From Rhodeus uyekii (Eukaryota > Chordata > Actinopteri > Cypriniformes > Acheilognathidae): a DNA stretch of 64,000 nt. Both the position numbers and the translations under genes were made by a program. The notes under the pieces are model-generated. The model was given only the letters and a program-made list of their open reading frames with translations. It had not been told where the DNA came from and did no database searches. Position 1 is the first letter of the stretch, and every line of letters starts with the position of its first letter. Of the stretch, positions 37,769 to 43,550 are shown one piece after another. Location: contig JAWRVZ010000039.1 in assembly GCA_037043235.1 (NCBI GenBank), positions 885,001 to 949,000 of the forward strand, given 5' to 3'.

Positions 37769-39325
37769 TATATATATATATATATATAAAATATATAATT
37801 TTTTGTAATCTTTCATAATTTAATTACTTAGAAATATATTTTAGCCTGTTAGTAAAAAGCTGTCTGTGTTTTTTATATCAGTGTTATTATAAGTAATATT
37901 TTATGTTAGTCTGTTTCAAGCCTAAATAAAATAATGCTATTTTAGTATTGTAATATTTATAAATATTTTGAATTAGCTTTTATTTTTATATTTTCATTTT
38001 TCATTTTAATTTTGGTGTGTTTTAGTAATTTATGTACTTTTTGTTAAAAAAAACTATTATCTATTTCAGTTCTAATTTTTGTACTTTAATTTAGTTGCCA
38101 AAATGAGATGTTCAGTTTTTTTGTCTATTCATAGTATATTTTATTTCAGCTTTATTTTAATTAATGGAACCGGTTTTTAATAGCTTTCATTTTAACTGGC
38201 AATAACACAGACAGCTGTGTTTTTTTAATCAGATAGGTTGTCATTGTGGGACTGATGAGTTTATCGTTACCCAGTGTTCTTGGTTCTAGTGAAACTGTGT
38301 GCTATTCATCTGACAGCATGAGTGCCACAAGGACACCAGATAACTACATTGTTCATTGAATTGAAAGCCAAGGTGAAATTTGGGATTTGCTGCCCTCTAT
38401 TGGCAACCAACTACACTTGAAGTAAAAGTGCACCTTTTTGTATTGTAATTGTTAAGGTTGTAGACCTCTTTACAGTTAACTAACAAAAACAAATATTCTT
38501 TTTAAATCTCTCTCAGTCACCCCCCTGTAAGAAGCGGAAGCTGGACAAGGCCCGGAAGCCCATCATCTTCACTGTACTGAAACCCACCGTGGTGGAGCTG
38601 CAGGCGCAGGCGCCCAGCATTGGCTGCACTAACGTCAGCCCCACAGAGAGCGTTTCTGCCTGGCTGGAGAAGATCCTCACAGACCTGAAGGTAAACAGAA
38701 TGGATTCAGTTTCAAACATCGCTGTGTTTCCATTTATTTTATCAGGGATAAGAGTAAATGAAGCACAAAACAAATCCAGTTATAATTAAAATTGTTGATA
38801 ATTGCTTTACACTGAACTTCCCATCTTCAGATACTTCATAAGCGAGTTCCTTGTGGAGAGGCGGAGCTTAGCCTCTTCCTGACAGCAGTGGAGAACACCT
38901 GGATTCACGCACGGCAGAAGAGACGAGAACAGGGACGACATCTACGCGAGCTCCCTAGAGCACAACCGGCCCCCGCCACAGATACCTGTGCTCCATCTGT
39001 CCTCAGCACAGATGCTCCAACACCCGAGGAAACCACAGCAGAGGCCAGCAATGGAAAGGAGATGGACGAGCAGCATAGCCCTGAGAAAGGCACCGACCAC
39101 CCAATGGAATCCCCCACCGAACCGAATGAACCGGCTGTCAGTGGTCCTCAAAACCCAGAGATGGTACAGCACTTTCTCTTTAAGTGCCTAGTGAACGTGA
39201 AGGAAGAAGAGAATGATGTGGTGGTGGAGATGCATTGGGTGGAGGGGCAAAATAAAGATCTGATGAACCAGCTCTGCACTTGTTTGAAGAACTCTCTCTT
39301 CCGACAGGTAGCCAAACCCACCTAA
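19846..39325 (+). CDS. mettl16: METTL16, RNA N6-adenosine methyltransferase (5' coding exon missing)
   Basis: Joined exons 19846-20033, 21601-21741, 21833-21945, 22085-22227, 31158-31227, 33338-33427, 38517-38690 and 38831-39325 give one open frame of about 470 codons ending TAA. The product is the SAM-dependent enzyme that methylates U6 snRNA and MAT2A hairpins. Visible landmarks are FKDPEAVRALTC at the start of the Rossmann domain, DIGTGASCIYPLLG (SAM loop), TEVDD, and the catalytic NPPF in CMCNPPFF. Next come the conserved EFCQGRTMRWALAWSF and a KKRK basic patch. The C-terminal U6-binding region ends VEMHWVEGQNKDLMNQLC. Splice phases agree at every junction. The expected N-terminal 45-50 residues (start Met, basic RNA-binding segment) were not found. 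It lies directly upstream of mnt, as in human. The intron at 22228-31157 carries an antisense retrotransposon. Confidence 0.95.
20135..20183 (+). repeat. (CA)n microsatellite
   Basis: Near-perfect dinucleotide run about 100 bases into the mettl16 intron. Related (TG)n tracts occur at about 20357-20378 and 20451-20462. Confidence 0.95.
21267..21420 (+). repeat. tRNA-derived SINE
   Basis: The head TGTAGCTCAATCAGTAGAGC fits a pol III A box and GGTTCGATCTC fits a B box, as in a degenerate tRNA. The body ends with gtcgcattggataaaagcat and ctgccaaatgcataaatg, the tail common to fish SINEs. It is not a tRNA gene, since the 3' half of the cloverleaf is not maintained. It lies in the intron before 21601. 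Confidence 0.8.
21601..21741 (+). CDS. mettl16: mettl16 exon: SAM-binding loop
   Basis: Acceptor GTGTGCAG, donor AAAG|GTAGGT. It encodes GTGASCIYPLLGATMNG and TEVDDICFNYAKKNVEQ, holding the SAM-contacting glycine loop and the acidic residues after strand 2. Phase matches its neighbours. Confidence 0.96.
21833..21945 (+). CDS. mettl16: mettl16 exon: catalytic NPPF
   Basis: Acceptor TTCCAG, donor AAAG|GTACAT. It encodes VVKVPQKTLLMDALKEES and FCMCNPPFFANQLEAK. NPPF is the N6-adenine methyltransferase catalytic motif. The preceding intron is only 91 bp. Confidence 0.96.
22085..22227 (+). CDS. mettl16: mettl16 exon with weak donor
   Basis: Acceptor CTGTCAG. It encodes GVNSRNSRRPPPSS and EIMAEGGELEFVKRIIHDS. 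The donor is AG|GTCTCA, far from the GTRAGT consensus, followed at once by a CA repeat. The next exon completes the split arginine codon and continues WYSCMLGKK, so the boundary is secure by phase. Confidence 0.93.
22228..25473 (+). other. mettl16: mettl16 intron, part upstream of the retrotransposon
   Basis: Contains a CA repeat (22232-22251), a poly-T run (about 22993-23012), a CT/TA microsatellite (about 23200-23236) and a TA repeat (25206-25233). The block 23270-23620 has balanced composition and homeodomain-like words (TTAATTAATTGACAG) and may be a conserved non-coding element. No exon seen. Confidence 0.5.
25469..25473. repeat. Target-site duplication, left (ATATG)
   Basis: ATATG here and again at 30393-30397 immediately flank the two LTRs. 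Five base pairs is usual for this class of integrase. Confidence 0.92.
25474..25806 (-). repeat. 3' LTR of the Gmr1-like element
   Basis: 333 bp with TG/CA ends. On the minus strand it has a TATA-like GATAAATAG (25664-25673) and an AATAAA (25534-25539). On the + strand there is also AATAAA (25549-25554), which is in the mettl16 sense. Contains four tandem actcaa units. Confidence 0.95.
25807..25823 (-). other. Polypurine tract candidate
   Basis: The 17 bases between the RNase H stop codon and the 3' LTR read GTCGGGCGGTGGAGGTA on the minus strand. They are purine-rich and directly abut the LTR, where the plus-strand primer must lie. Confidence 0.65.
25824..27446 (-). CDS. Retrotransposon reverse transcriptase-RNase H
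   Basis: Minus-strand frame of 540 codons with no ATG at its head (the bounding start is GTG). Residues 1-35 are the tail of the integrase region (YHVNLLKPW). RT spans about 100-300: SPIVLVPKADGS, RFCVDYRKVN, catalytic D201 in STLDLTKGYWQ, LPFGLFGAPATF, and YLDD at 262-265. RNase H follows: QTDASDRGLGAVL (D413), the STVERE acidic motif near 452, CSDHAPLQW (D479) and ADFLSR (D522). All key acidic residues are present. It lies in a different frame from the upstream gag-int frame and overlaps it by at least 35 nt. How it would be expressed is unclear: either frameshifting, or this is a broken copy. The protein converts element RNA to DNA in virus-like particles. Confidence 0.92.
   Translation of the reverse strand: MVTRRVGDVDYEVVRPDRAGTRQIYHVNLLKPWREVGSVQLATTVGERDELGPEPTVTPKSFVPVPCGPHLSSDQLADVEQLQQDFADVFSPLPGRTNLIEHHIETTPGVVVRSRPYRLPEHKKKVVRDELEAMLDMGVVEESHSDWSSPIVLVPKADGSTRFCVDYRKVNAVSKFDAYPMPRVDELLDRLGTARFYSTLDLTKGYWQIPLTPMSREKTAFSTPFGLHQFVTLPFGLFGAPATFQRLMDRVLRPHQAYAAAYLDDIIIYSHDWPRHMQHLKAVLRSLREAGLTANPKKCAIGRVEVRYLGFHLGHGQVRPQIEKTAAVAACPRPKTKKEVRQFLGLAGYYRRFIPRFSDVTSSLTDLTKKGAPDPVQWTEQCQQAFTCIKAALCGGPLLHSPDFSLPFVLQTDASDRGLGAVLSQVVEGEERPVLYISRKLSMRETKYSTVERECLAIKWAVLTLRYYLLGRAFTLCSDHAPLQWLHRMKDTNARITRWYLALQPFKFQVIHRPGAQMAVADFLSRNGGGVGGRPDGSPA
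27412..30012 (-). CDS. Retrotransposon Gag-protease-integrase
   Basis: Minus-strand ATG frame of 866 codons starting 47 nt after the 5' LTR. A glutamine/glutamate-rich helical stretch occupies 20-55. A SCAN-like Gag domain spans about 76-232 (DPEAFLELFE, WAVRLIPLLSGDAQ, LRRAVLQRVG, FCRQLP). A Pro-rich linker follows, then a CX2CX4HX4C knuckle (C321, C324, H329, C334), an aspartic protease LVDTG (D375) with ILGTDW near 440, and an integrase zinc module (H580, H586, C613/C616). The integrase core has D648, D707 and E743 with 35 residues between the last two. The frame ends 12 residues after LYNRG, where the integrase C-terminal module should begin. Protease directly followed by integrase and then RT is the Gmr1 order. 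Confidence 0.93.
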   Translation of the reverse strand: MESLPLEEMVRSLANLHHAQHQALMEIREEHQQKFQALMELQQEDRRLLRDVLSTGAATPSSASPSPLQVPLQKMGPADDPEAFLELFEHSARACCWPEGEWAVRLIPLLSGDAQLAAQQLPAQNLLCYADLRRAVLQRVGRTPEQHRQRFRSLTLQEGGSPFAFAQQLRSAGRQWLLAEPRDVDGVIDMVVLEQFCRQLPKHTTEWVQCHRPATLEEAVQLAEDHLAAYGATKTPSLVPSVSPPLSSPASAPSLPFPRPREGQRPQPAPRTRQGARPVPLPRASAVDSGPVSRTNPPLSFHLQEAVPTTPSAEGRPGPLCWRCGEPGHFRDQCVAMEVGTLIRVPETPPSAPGRAGQYYVPVSVGGNTYQALVDTGCNQTSIHQRLIQAGAWDTSRMVKVRCVHGEVREYPLVPVIVQLGNQKHRVEAAVNSHLSHPVILGTDWPAFPLLLGELFKGGSCKNRARGRVRTAGAGEVTAGPSGTAEGGEPPGGEGPVAFSPLGDFPLEQSRDETLRHAFDQVQSIDGHRADPTQGLSYPYFAIIQDRLYRVTQDTQTKEDITQLLVPKGRREMLFQAAHHNPMAGHLGQDKTLNRIMARFYWPGIRGDVRRWCAACRECQLVNPPATPKAPLRPLPLMEVPFERIGMDLIGPLERSARGHRFALVLVDYATRYPEAVALRNISAKSVADALFRIISRVGIPKEILTDQGTTFMSRTLRKLYELLGIKSIRTSVYHPQTDGLVERFNRTLKNMIRKFVHEDAKNWDRWLEPLLFAVREVPQASTGFSPFELLYGRRPRGVLDILREVWEEGPTNAKNEIQYVLDLRAKLHTLGRLKLENLLRAQEHQSQLYNRGTLCGHTAGGGCRL
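30041..30058 (-). other. Primer-binding site, tRNA-Phe type
   Basis: The + strand here reads TCCCGGGTTTCGGCACCA, the 3' terminal 18 nt of eukaryotic cytosolic tRNA-Phe including CCA, so the element RNA is fully complementary to it. One base separates the site from the 5' LTR at 30060. The tRNA match is from memory of the conserved tRNA sequence. Confidence 0.85.
30060..30392 (-). repeat. 5' LTR of the Gmr1-like element
   Basis: 333 bp, identical by eye to 25474-25806. It would drive minus-strand transcription, with TATA-like GATAAATAG at 30250-30259. It also carries a + strand AATAAA at 30135-30140. ATATG target duplication follows at 30393-30397. Confidence 0.95.
30393..31157 (+). other. 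mettl16: mettl16 intron, part downstream of the retrotransposon
   Basis: Begins with the target duplication. AT-rich, with no repeat recognised. Ends CTGCTTACAG, the acceptor of the exon at 31158. Confidence 0.5.
31158..31227 (+). CDS. mettl16: mettl16 exon (70 bp)
   Basis: Acceptor CTTACAG, donor GGG|GTGAGT. It encodes WYSCMLGKKCSLAPLKDEL and RKQG, completing the arginine codon split by the retrotransposon-bearing intron. Confidence 0.95.
31228..33337 (+). other. mettl16: mettl16 intron with candidate conserved element
   Basis: 31860-32250 is rich in homeodomain-type cores (GGTTAATTGATCC, CACTAATGG, CATTAGTTCATTAGGCATC, GTAATTAATATGCTAATGAG) and has balanced composition. Two related repeat fragments at about 31670-31815 and 32785-33075 share gatgatggcaaag, gtaatct and tattggctgata. 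The second is split by an L2-type tail (32810-32949). No exon seen. Confidence 0.5.
32810..32949 (+). mobile_element. L2-type LINE/SINE tail insertion with (TTGCC)n
   Basis: The segment ends taaagcactttgaattacc, then attgtgtatgaaatgtgcta, tacaaataaa and a short (CTTGC)n array, the usual 3' end of L2-related fish elements. It sits between two copies of GCAAAG (32804-32809 and 32950-32955) and interrupts a repeat that is continuous at about 31675-31700. Confidence 0.7.
33338..33427 (+). CDS. mettl16: mettl16 exon: end of the catalytic domain
   Basis: Acceptor TTTCACAG, donor CCT|GTAAGC. Thirty complete codons: VSKVTHTEFCQGRTMRWALA followed by WSFYDDVPVP. This is among the most conserved stretches of METTL16. 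Confidence 0.96.
33428..36466 (+). other. mettl16: mettl16 intron
   Basis: No exon. 34300-34640 is of balanced composition with ATTAATTAAG and may be constrained. A TA/TG microsatellite lies at about 35398-35432. Frames of 60-90 codons (for example 33740-34000) have no recognisable content. Confidence 0.45.
36467..37693 (-). mobile_element. Tc1/mariner-type transposon relic
   Basis: Termini ACTGCTCAAACAAATGAAGG and its approximate mirror ccttaatgtttttgaccagt mark a 1.2-kb element. The minus strand encodes a decayed transposase: FTDESRF (first catalytic Asp, about 37015), GGGSVMVWGGISLEG, and GPGFLLVDDYAR, where the usual DNARPH is mutated. Downstream is DWP...PDLNPIENLWDIM with the third acidic residue, near 36610-36660. 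Stops and frame breaks interrupt it. A TA target duplication is not clear. Confidence 0.82.
37694..38516 (+). other. mettl16: mettl16 intron remainder; TG/TA microsatellite
   Basis: (GTGC)n, (TG)n and (TA)n arrays at about 37700-37790, then AT-rich sequence ending TCTCTCTCAG at the next acceptor. Confidence 0.7.
38517..38690 (+). CDS. mettl16: mettl16 exon: basic patch and first C-terminal conserved region
   Basis: Acceptor TCTCTCAG, donor AAG|GTAAAC. Fifty-eight codons beginning SPPCKKRKLDKARKP, a basic nuclear-localisation-like patch, and ending SAWLEKILTDLK. This is the start of the vertebrate-conserved region that contacts U6 snRNA. Confidence 0.95.
38831..39325 (+). CDS. mettl16: mettl16 terminal coding exon
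   Basis: Acceptor CATCTTCAG, stop TAA at 39323-39325. It encodes RVPCGEAELSLFLTAVENTW and a basic RQKRREQGRHLRELPRA. A low-complexity acidic/Pro linker of about 85 residues follows, then the second conserved region FLFKCLVNVKEEENDVVVEM, HWVEGQ and the end FRQVAKPT. The linker is shorter than in human. Confidence 0.95.
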   Translation: MLHKRVPCGEAELSLFLTAVENTWIHARQKRREQGRHLRELPRAQPAPATDTCAPSVLSTDAPTPEETTAEASNGKEMDEQHSPEKGTDHPMESPTEPNEPAVSGPQNPEMVQHFLFKCLVNVKEEENDVVVEMHWVEGQNKDLMNQLCTCLKNSLFRQVAKPT

Positions 39326-39526
39326 CACTTTGTTAACCTTTCTTCCCCTCTTCCGACACAGATTCAAAACATAACCATAACAGACCATAATGCTGTGAGC
39401 CATACAACTGGTAAAGCAGCAAATTAATCTAAACTCCAAACCAAACTAAACTCCACTACCATGTTTTATTAGCCACTGATCAATGTTGTGATCAGACCTG
39501 TTTGAACTAGGTTTTATCACATTTGT

Positions 39527-39532
39527 AATAAA
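39527..39532 (+). terminator. mettl16: mettl16 polyadenylation signal candidate
   Basis: AATAAA 202 bases after the stop codon, followed by a T/G-rich stretch (tttgtgtcgttagtgtcttttgtg), the usual downstream element. Confidence 0.65.
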
Positions 39533-39661
39533 AATATTTTAAATATTTGTGTCGTTAGTGTCTTTTGTGACTTTGGTTAAAAGTGCCCAAAGTAATTTAT
39601 TTTATTCATGTTGTTGTTTATATTTGAAATAATTAGTTTTAAATATTTTTCAGAAATACTA

Positions 39662-40675
39662 CAGTAATACCTTGAGATATGAGCATAATCCGTTCCAGGG
39701 CGGAGCTCGTAACTCAAATTGCTCGTATCTAGAATAATGTTTTCCCATAAGAAATAATAGAAAACAAATTCATTTGTTCCAGATCCGTAATAATGGAAGA
39801 TGTTTTTTTTATTGGTACAGACACACACACACACTCACACGTAATTATAGTACATGTATAGCTACAGTGTAAGGATTCGTGTGATATCAAATAAAATGTG
39901 GTTTTAATAATACATTTTTCAGACAGTAGACAATACAGTAGCGGGAGGGGGTTGGTACGTCGACACTACGATTCCGTATTGTACCTTACACTAACACTAC
40001 GTAACTTACGTAAACTTAAATTAACATAACTAAACTTAGTTTATGTATTTTTTGTAATTTTTCTATTTTATATTGTTGTTTTGCTTGTTTTCTATCCTTT
40101 TTTCGCCTGACTCACCTCACTTTCACTTTGCGCAAACCTTTTAACGGAATACCTACTGAGGGAGATTTGTTTCTGACTCTCTTTTAAAAAGAAGTAAGGT
40201 ACGCGTCAAAAAGCGCCGAAGCACGACCAGTAGAGGATTTATCAGGGTGTTTCTTTTCAATGCTGATCTCTTGCAACACCTTTGTATCGTCTGCAGCTCG
40301 ATCAACTCGTCAGTCCACAGTTCCTCCTGATGCTCCTGCTGCTAGATCACTCATGGCACCGCGGTCATATTTATCGTCAATTTTATGCTTCATTTCCATG
40401 GTCATCGTGCCCTTCTTCTCACTACCATCCTTACCACTCACTTTCTTAGAGCTCATCGCTAATATGAAGAATAATGAACAAAATGGAGAGAAAATCAGCT
40501 GCTCGCGGGCGAAGCGTAAAAGTCAGTGAACACTGAAGTGAAAGTGCATCGGCATCAGTACGTGTGCTTGTATCTTAAATATTTACTCGTATCTAGAAGC
40601 AAAAATCTGCCCGAAGGCTTGCTCGTATCTTGGAATACTCGTATGTAGAGATGCTCGTATCTGGAGGTATTACTG
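39662..40675 (-). mobile_element. Tigger/pogo-type non-autonomous element (1,014 bp)
   Basis: Ends CAGTAATACCTTGAGATATG and CTCGTATCTGGAGGTATTACTG are inverted repeats flanked by TA (39660-39661, 40676-40677). Sub-terminal gctcgtatct words recur near both ends. On the minus strand a Tigger-like N-terminus (start near 40456, MSSKKVSGKDGSEKK) is followed after a few dozen codons by C-terminal material. The catalytic middle is absent, as in the copy at 5843-6536. Confidence 0.85.
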
Positions 40676-40677
40676 TA

Positions 40678-43189
40678 TTTCTTTATTTAATGAGAGAGAA
40701 AGTGCAAAACACTTACTGCAGATCTGAAAGGGATAGTTCACTCAATAATAAAACATTAGCTTGCTCAAGTTGTTCCAAACCAGTATGAATATTTCTTCTG
40801 CAGAACAGAAAAATGAGATATTTTGAAGAATTTGCGCAATCAAACAGTTGATGGACCCCACTGACTTATATACTCCATTCTCTTCACTCTTTAGATTTAA
40901 ACCTTTTAAAACAAATGCTTATATTCATGTGGAGTTGAGACCATTTAAAAACAAATTGCACTCTTTCAGACTCTTTATATGTACGTGTGTTTGGTTTTAT
41001 ATGCAAGGAGGAAGTGAAATTACAAAGATTACAGTATTTAAAGTGCAGAGCTGTTGTTGTTGTTCAAAACAGAAATAAAACTATAAATATCAGCTCATCA
41101 ACTGTTTGATTACTATTACTAACACTTTTACTGATGAATTGTTCACAATGTGATCTATAATATACATTAAATAAAATATACATTTTGTTGCATAATTTTC
41201 TATTGAATAAAAATTATCCTTTAGTAATCCTCAGAAGTTTAATAATTTAAATAAAATATAAAATAAAATCGAATATTTACAAAATTATTTAAAAAAATCT
41301 TGGATGCTTTGCCTTTTTTTTACAATAAAAATAAAAATATTATTTTTAATCTTTTTTAAAAAACTTTTTATAAATAGTAACTTTTGAACCTGGACTTGAT
41401 TAGAACCAAACCCAGTTTACCTAAAAATGCAGGACAAAAACTGTCCCCAATGATTCCTTTGACAAACCCAAATAATCCAATAATAGGTCATGTTGTTCCT
41501 CAGCATTTCCTGTCCCTGGAATGCCTTTTTGGTTATATCACAGGAAGTTTGAGTCAGTACAAATGTCTCGAGAGGAGCAGGGCTTCATAACAGGAAGCAG
41601 CAGAAGTCCGCGACAGGACCACGAGCTGATAACGTGCACAGAGTCACATGAAGGTTTACCAGGGTAAACAAGCTCCAGGGGCAGCTTAAATTGAAACAGG
41701 AATTTATTCACTGTTTGCCATGCATGTGAGAGTCATATGAAAGTACAAAGGTAGAGCAGATTTATGAGTATGTTTGCACACCCCTTGCTTTGACCTTTTC
41801 AAGTGATTAAAAGGAAATGGAGAATGACTTGACGTGCATAGCAGTCAAGCACTAAACAGAGGATTTTGGATCTCAAGTGGAAGGCTGTTTTCACAAAGAT
41901 GATTAAGACGTTTTAATGTTGTACATTGGTTTGAATACATATGCAATAATGGGAAACTGCAGAGAAAGTTTAAGAGAGAGCTCAGATTCAGTGGCGAGGA
42001 GCTTAGAAATGGATTACTATCAGTTATTTCCTATTGCTGGGAATAACTATTATGTTCACTCATTGGGTTTGTCAGTTGCAACATTCATACTTTTCTGTCC
42101 TTTTCTGTTGCTCTCTCCTCTTCAAGACTCCCTACTGTCCTGCAGCACACTGCCTCACCGGTCACCATGGATACAGTCACATGACTTGCCCTTTATTCAG
42201 TCAATGCATGTATCATGGCAGCAAGGAAAAAGATTCTACTTTGATAGGATCGTCAGTGAAGTATGAAGCAGACTTCATTCCTGGCCTGGACTTTATTTAT
42301 TAGCATATATGTCAATGTGGCAAATTTTTTCTATGTAGAAAAGTTGCATATTTCTGGTCACACAAAATGGTTGTCATTTTTATTAATTAATATAAATATT
42401 AATAACTGTGAGGGAGGCCAACAAAGATTTTTATATTGCTTTAAAGCAGTGCGTGCGCTGTTTTTATATATGTGTATACTATACTTATGGAAGCAAATGA
42501 ATGCCAAATGTGTTTGAAACCTAAATGCTTGTTGAACTACACTTAATTTTTTTTTTAAACATTGCATTAACAGTGCTTGCATTTTAATGCATTGCATTTT
42601 AAGCCTTGCATTATTATGGGCTAATAGTGCAATTCATCAAGCTTTTTTTTCCAAACACATTTGGCATTATTTTACTTCCATATGTCCTGGAATATGTTCC
42701 ATATGTACATTTAGTGTTCAGAACTGTTGTGGATCTTTGTTCTTTGTCACAGAAGTAGCGTTTTGATCACAGGCAAACCATGTTCCTGTGAACAGTTTAT
42801 CGACCCTCGTTGTCTGTTTAAACAGTGATTATATCACAAACAACACCTTGGGTCTGTCTGCAGGTTGCATTTTCGTTTTTAGCTGGCGTGCGGGAATACG
42901 CGCAGAATGACACCCATGTGAGCAGACACCATGCTTTGTGTGTCTACTTTCCTATTGGCTGCTGTGCTCTGCTCTCATGTTTTATTAATCAAGTGGAGCC
43001 GCGGTATGTGTAGGTGTATTGCGTAAAACCTGGCTTTGACACGCACATTGTAAGCGTTCTGTGTAGGCTTTCTTACCAATAGACAGGAAACGTGATAGCG
43101 CACGTGTATTTCTGACCTTATGCCATTTCGCGCGTTGTCATAGTTTGACGAAAACGCGGAGTTTTTATAAAAAACGTCCATCTCCGTGT
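40678..43189. other. mettl16-mnt intergenic spacer
   Basis: 40727-41110 contains words of a common fish MITE (gggatagttcactcaa, ttgttccaaacc, gatattttgaagaat). The rest shows no exon. Frames near 41916-42300 are not recognisable proteins. Confidence 0.45.
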
Positions 43190-43477
43190 TTTGAAATACC
43201 AGCGTGTAGTGGGCGTGGCCAGTGACGCGGGGGGCGGAGCCGAGCTGTCTGTACAATGGCCCGATGTGTTGACTGAATAACCCGCCATCTTGTTGTGACT
43301 CCTCTACGTGCGTGGAAGAGTGACTTCAAGGGGGATCCAGTCACGTCTTTCCTTTTATTTTATTATTTTTTTTAATAGACGACAAGATTGGATCCCGAGC
43401 AGAAGCTTTTGAATCTACCTAGTTGGCATTTTAATTAATTTATCCAATCGTTTTCTGGACCATAACACGAAACAGAG
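43190..43477 (+). promoter_or_regulatory. mnt: mnt promoter and 5' UTR
   Basis: CpG-rich block with a GC box (GGGGGCGGAGCC, 43230-43241) and a strong YY1-type site CCGCCATCTTG (43282-43292), typical of TATA-less housekeeping promoters at or just after the start site. No TATA box in a sensible place. The coding start is at 43478. The start site is inferred. Confidence 0.65.
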
Positions 43478-43550
43478 ATGAGTATCGAGACGCTTTTAGA
43501 GGCGGCGAAGTTTTTGGAATTGCAAGCCCTGCAACAACAGAAAGCACGTG
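43478..43550 (+). CDS. mnt: mnt exon 1: SIN3-interacting domain
   Basis: ATG in GAGATGA context. It encodes MSIETLLEAAKFLELQAL and QQQKAR. The donor G|GTAAGA directly follows a CACGTG (43545-43550) that is part of the coding sequence. Confidence 0.95.

Noticed and set aside
37615..37818. Open frame rich in Cys-Val
   Set aside because: Translation of TG/TA microsatellites.
39301..39310. Possible splice donor CGACAG|GTAGCC in the last mettl16 exon
   Set aside because: Reading through gives a C-terminus matching the METTL16 end and a stop 6 codons later, so no splice is needed.
38905..39439. Minus-strand frames opposite the last mettl16 exon
   Set aside because: Shadows of the real exon; the + strand frame matches METTL16 and splices in phase.
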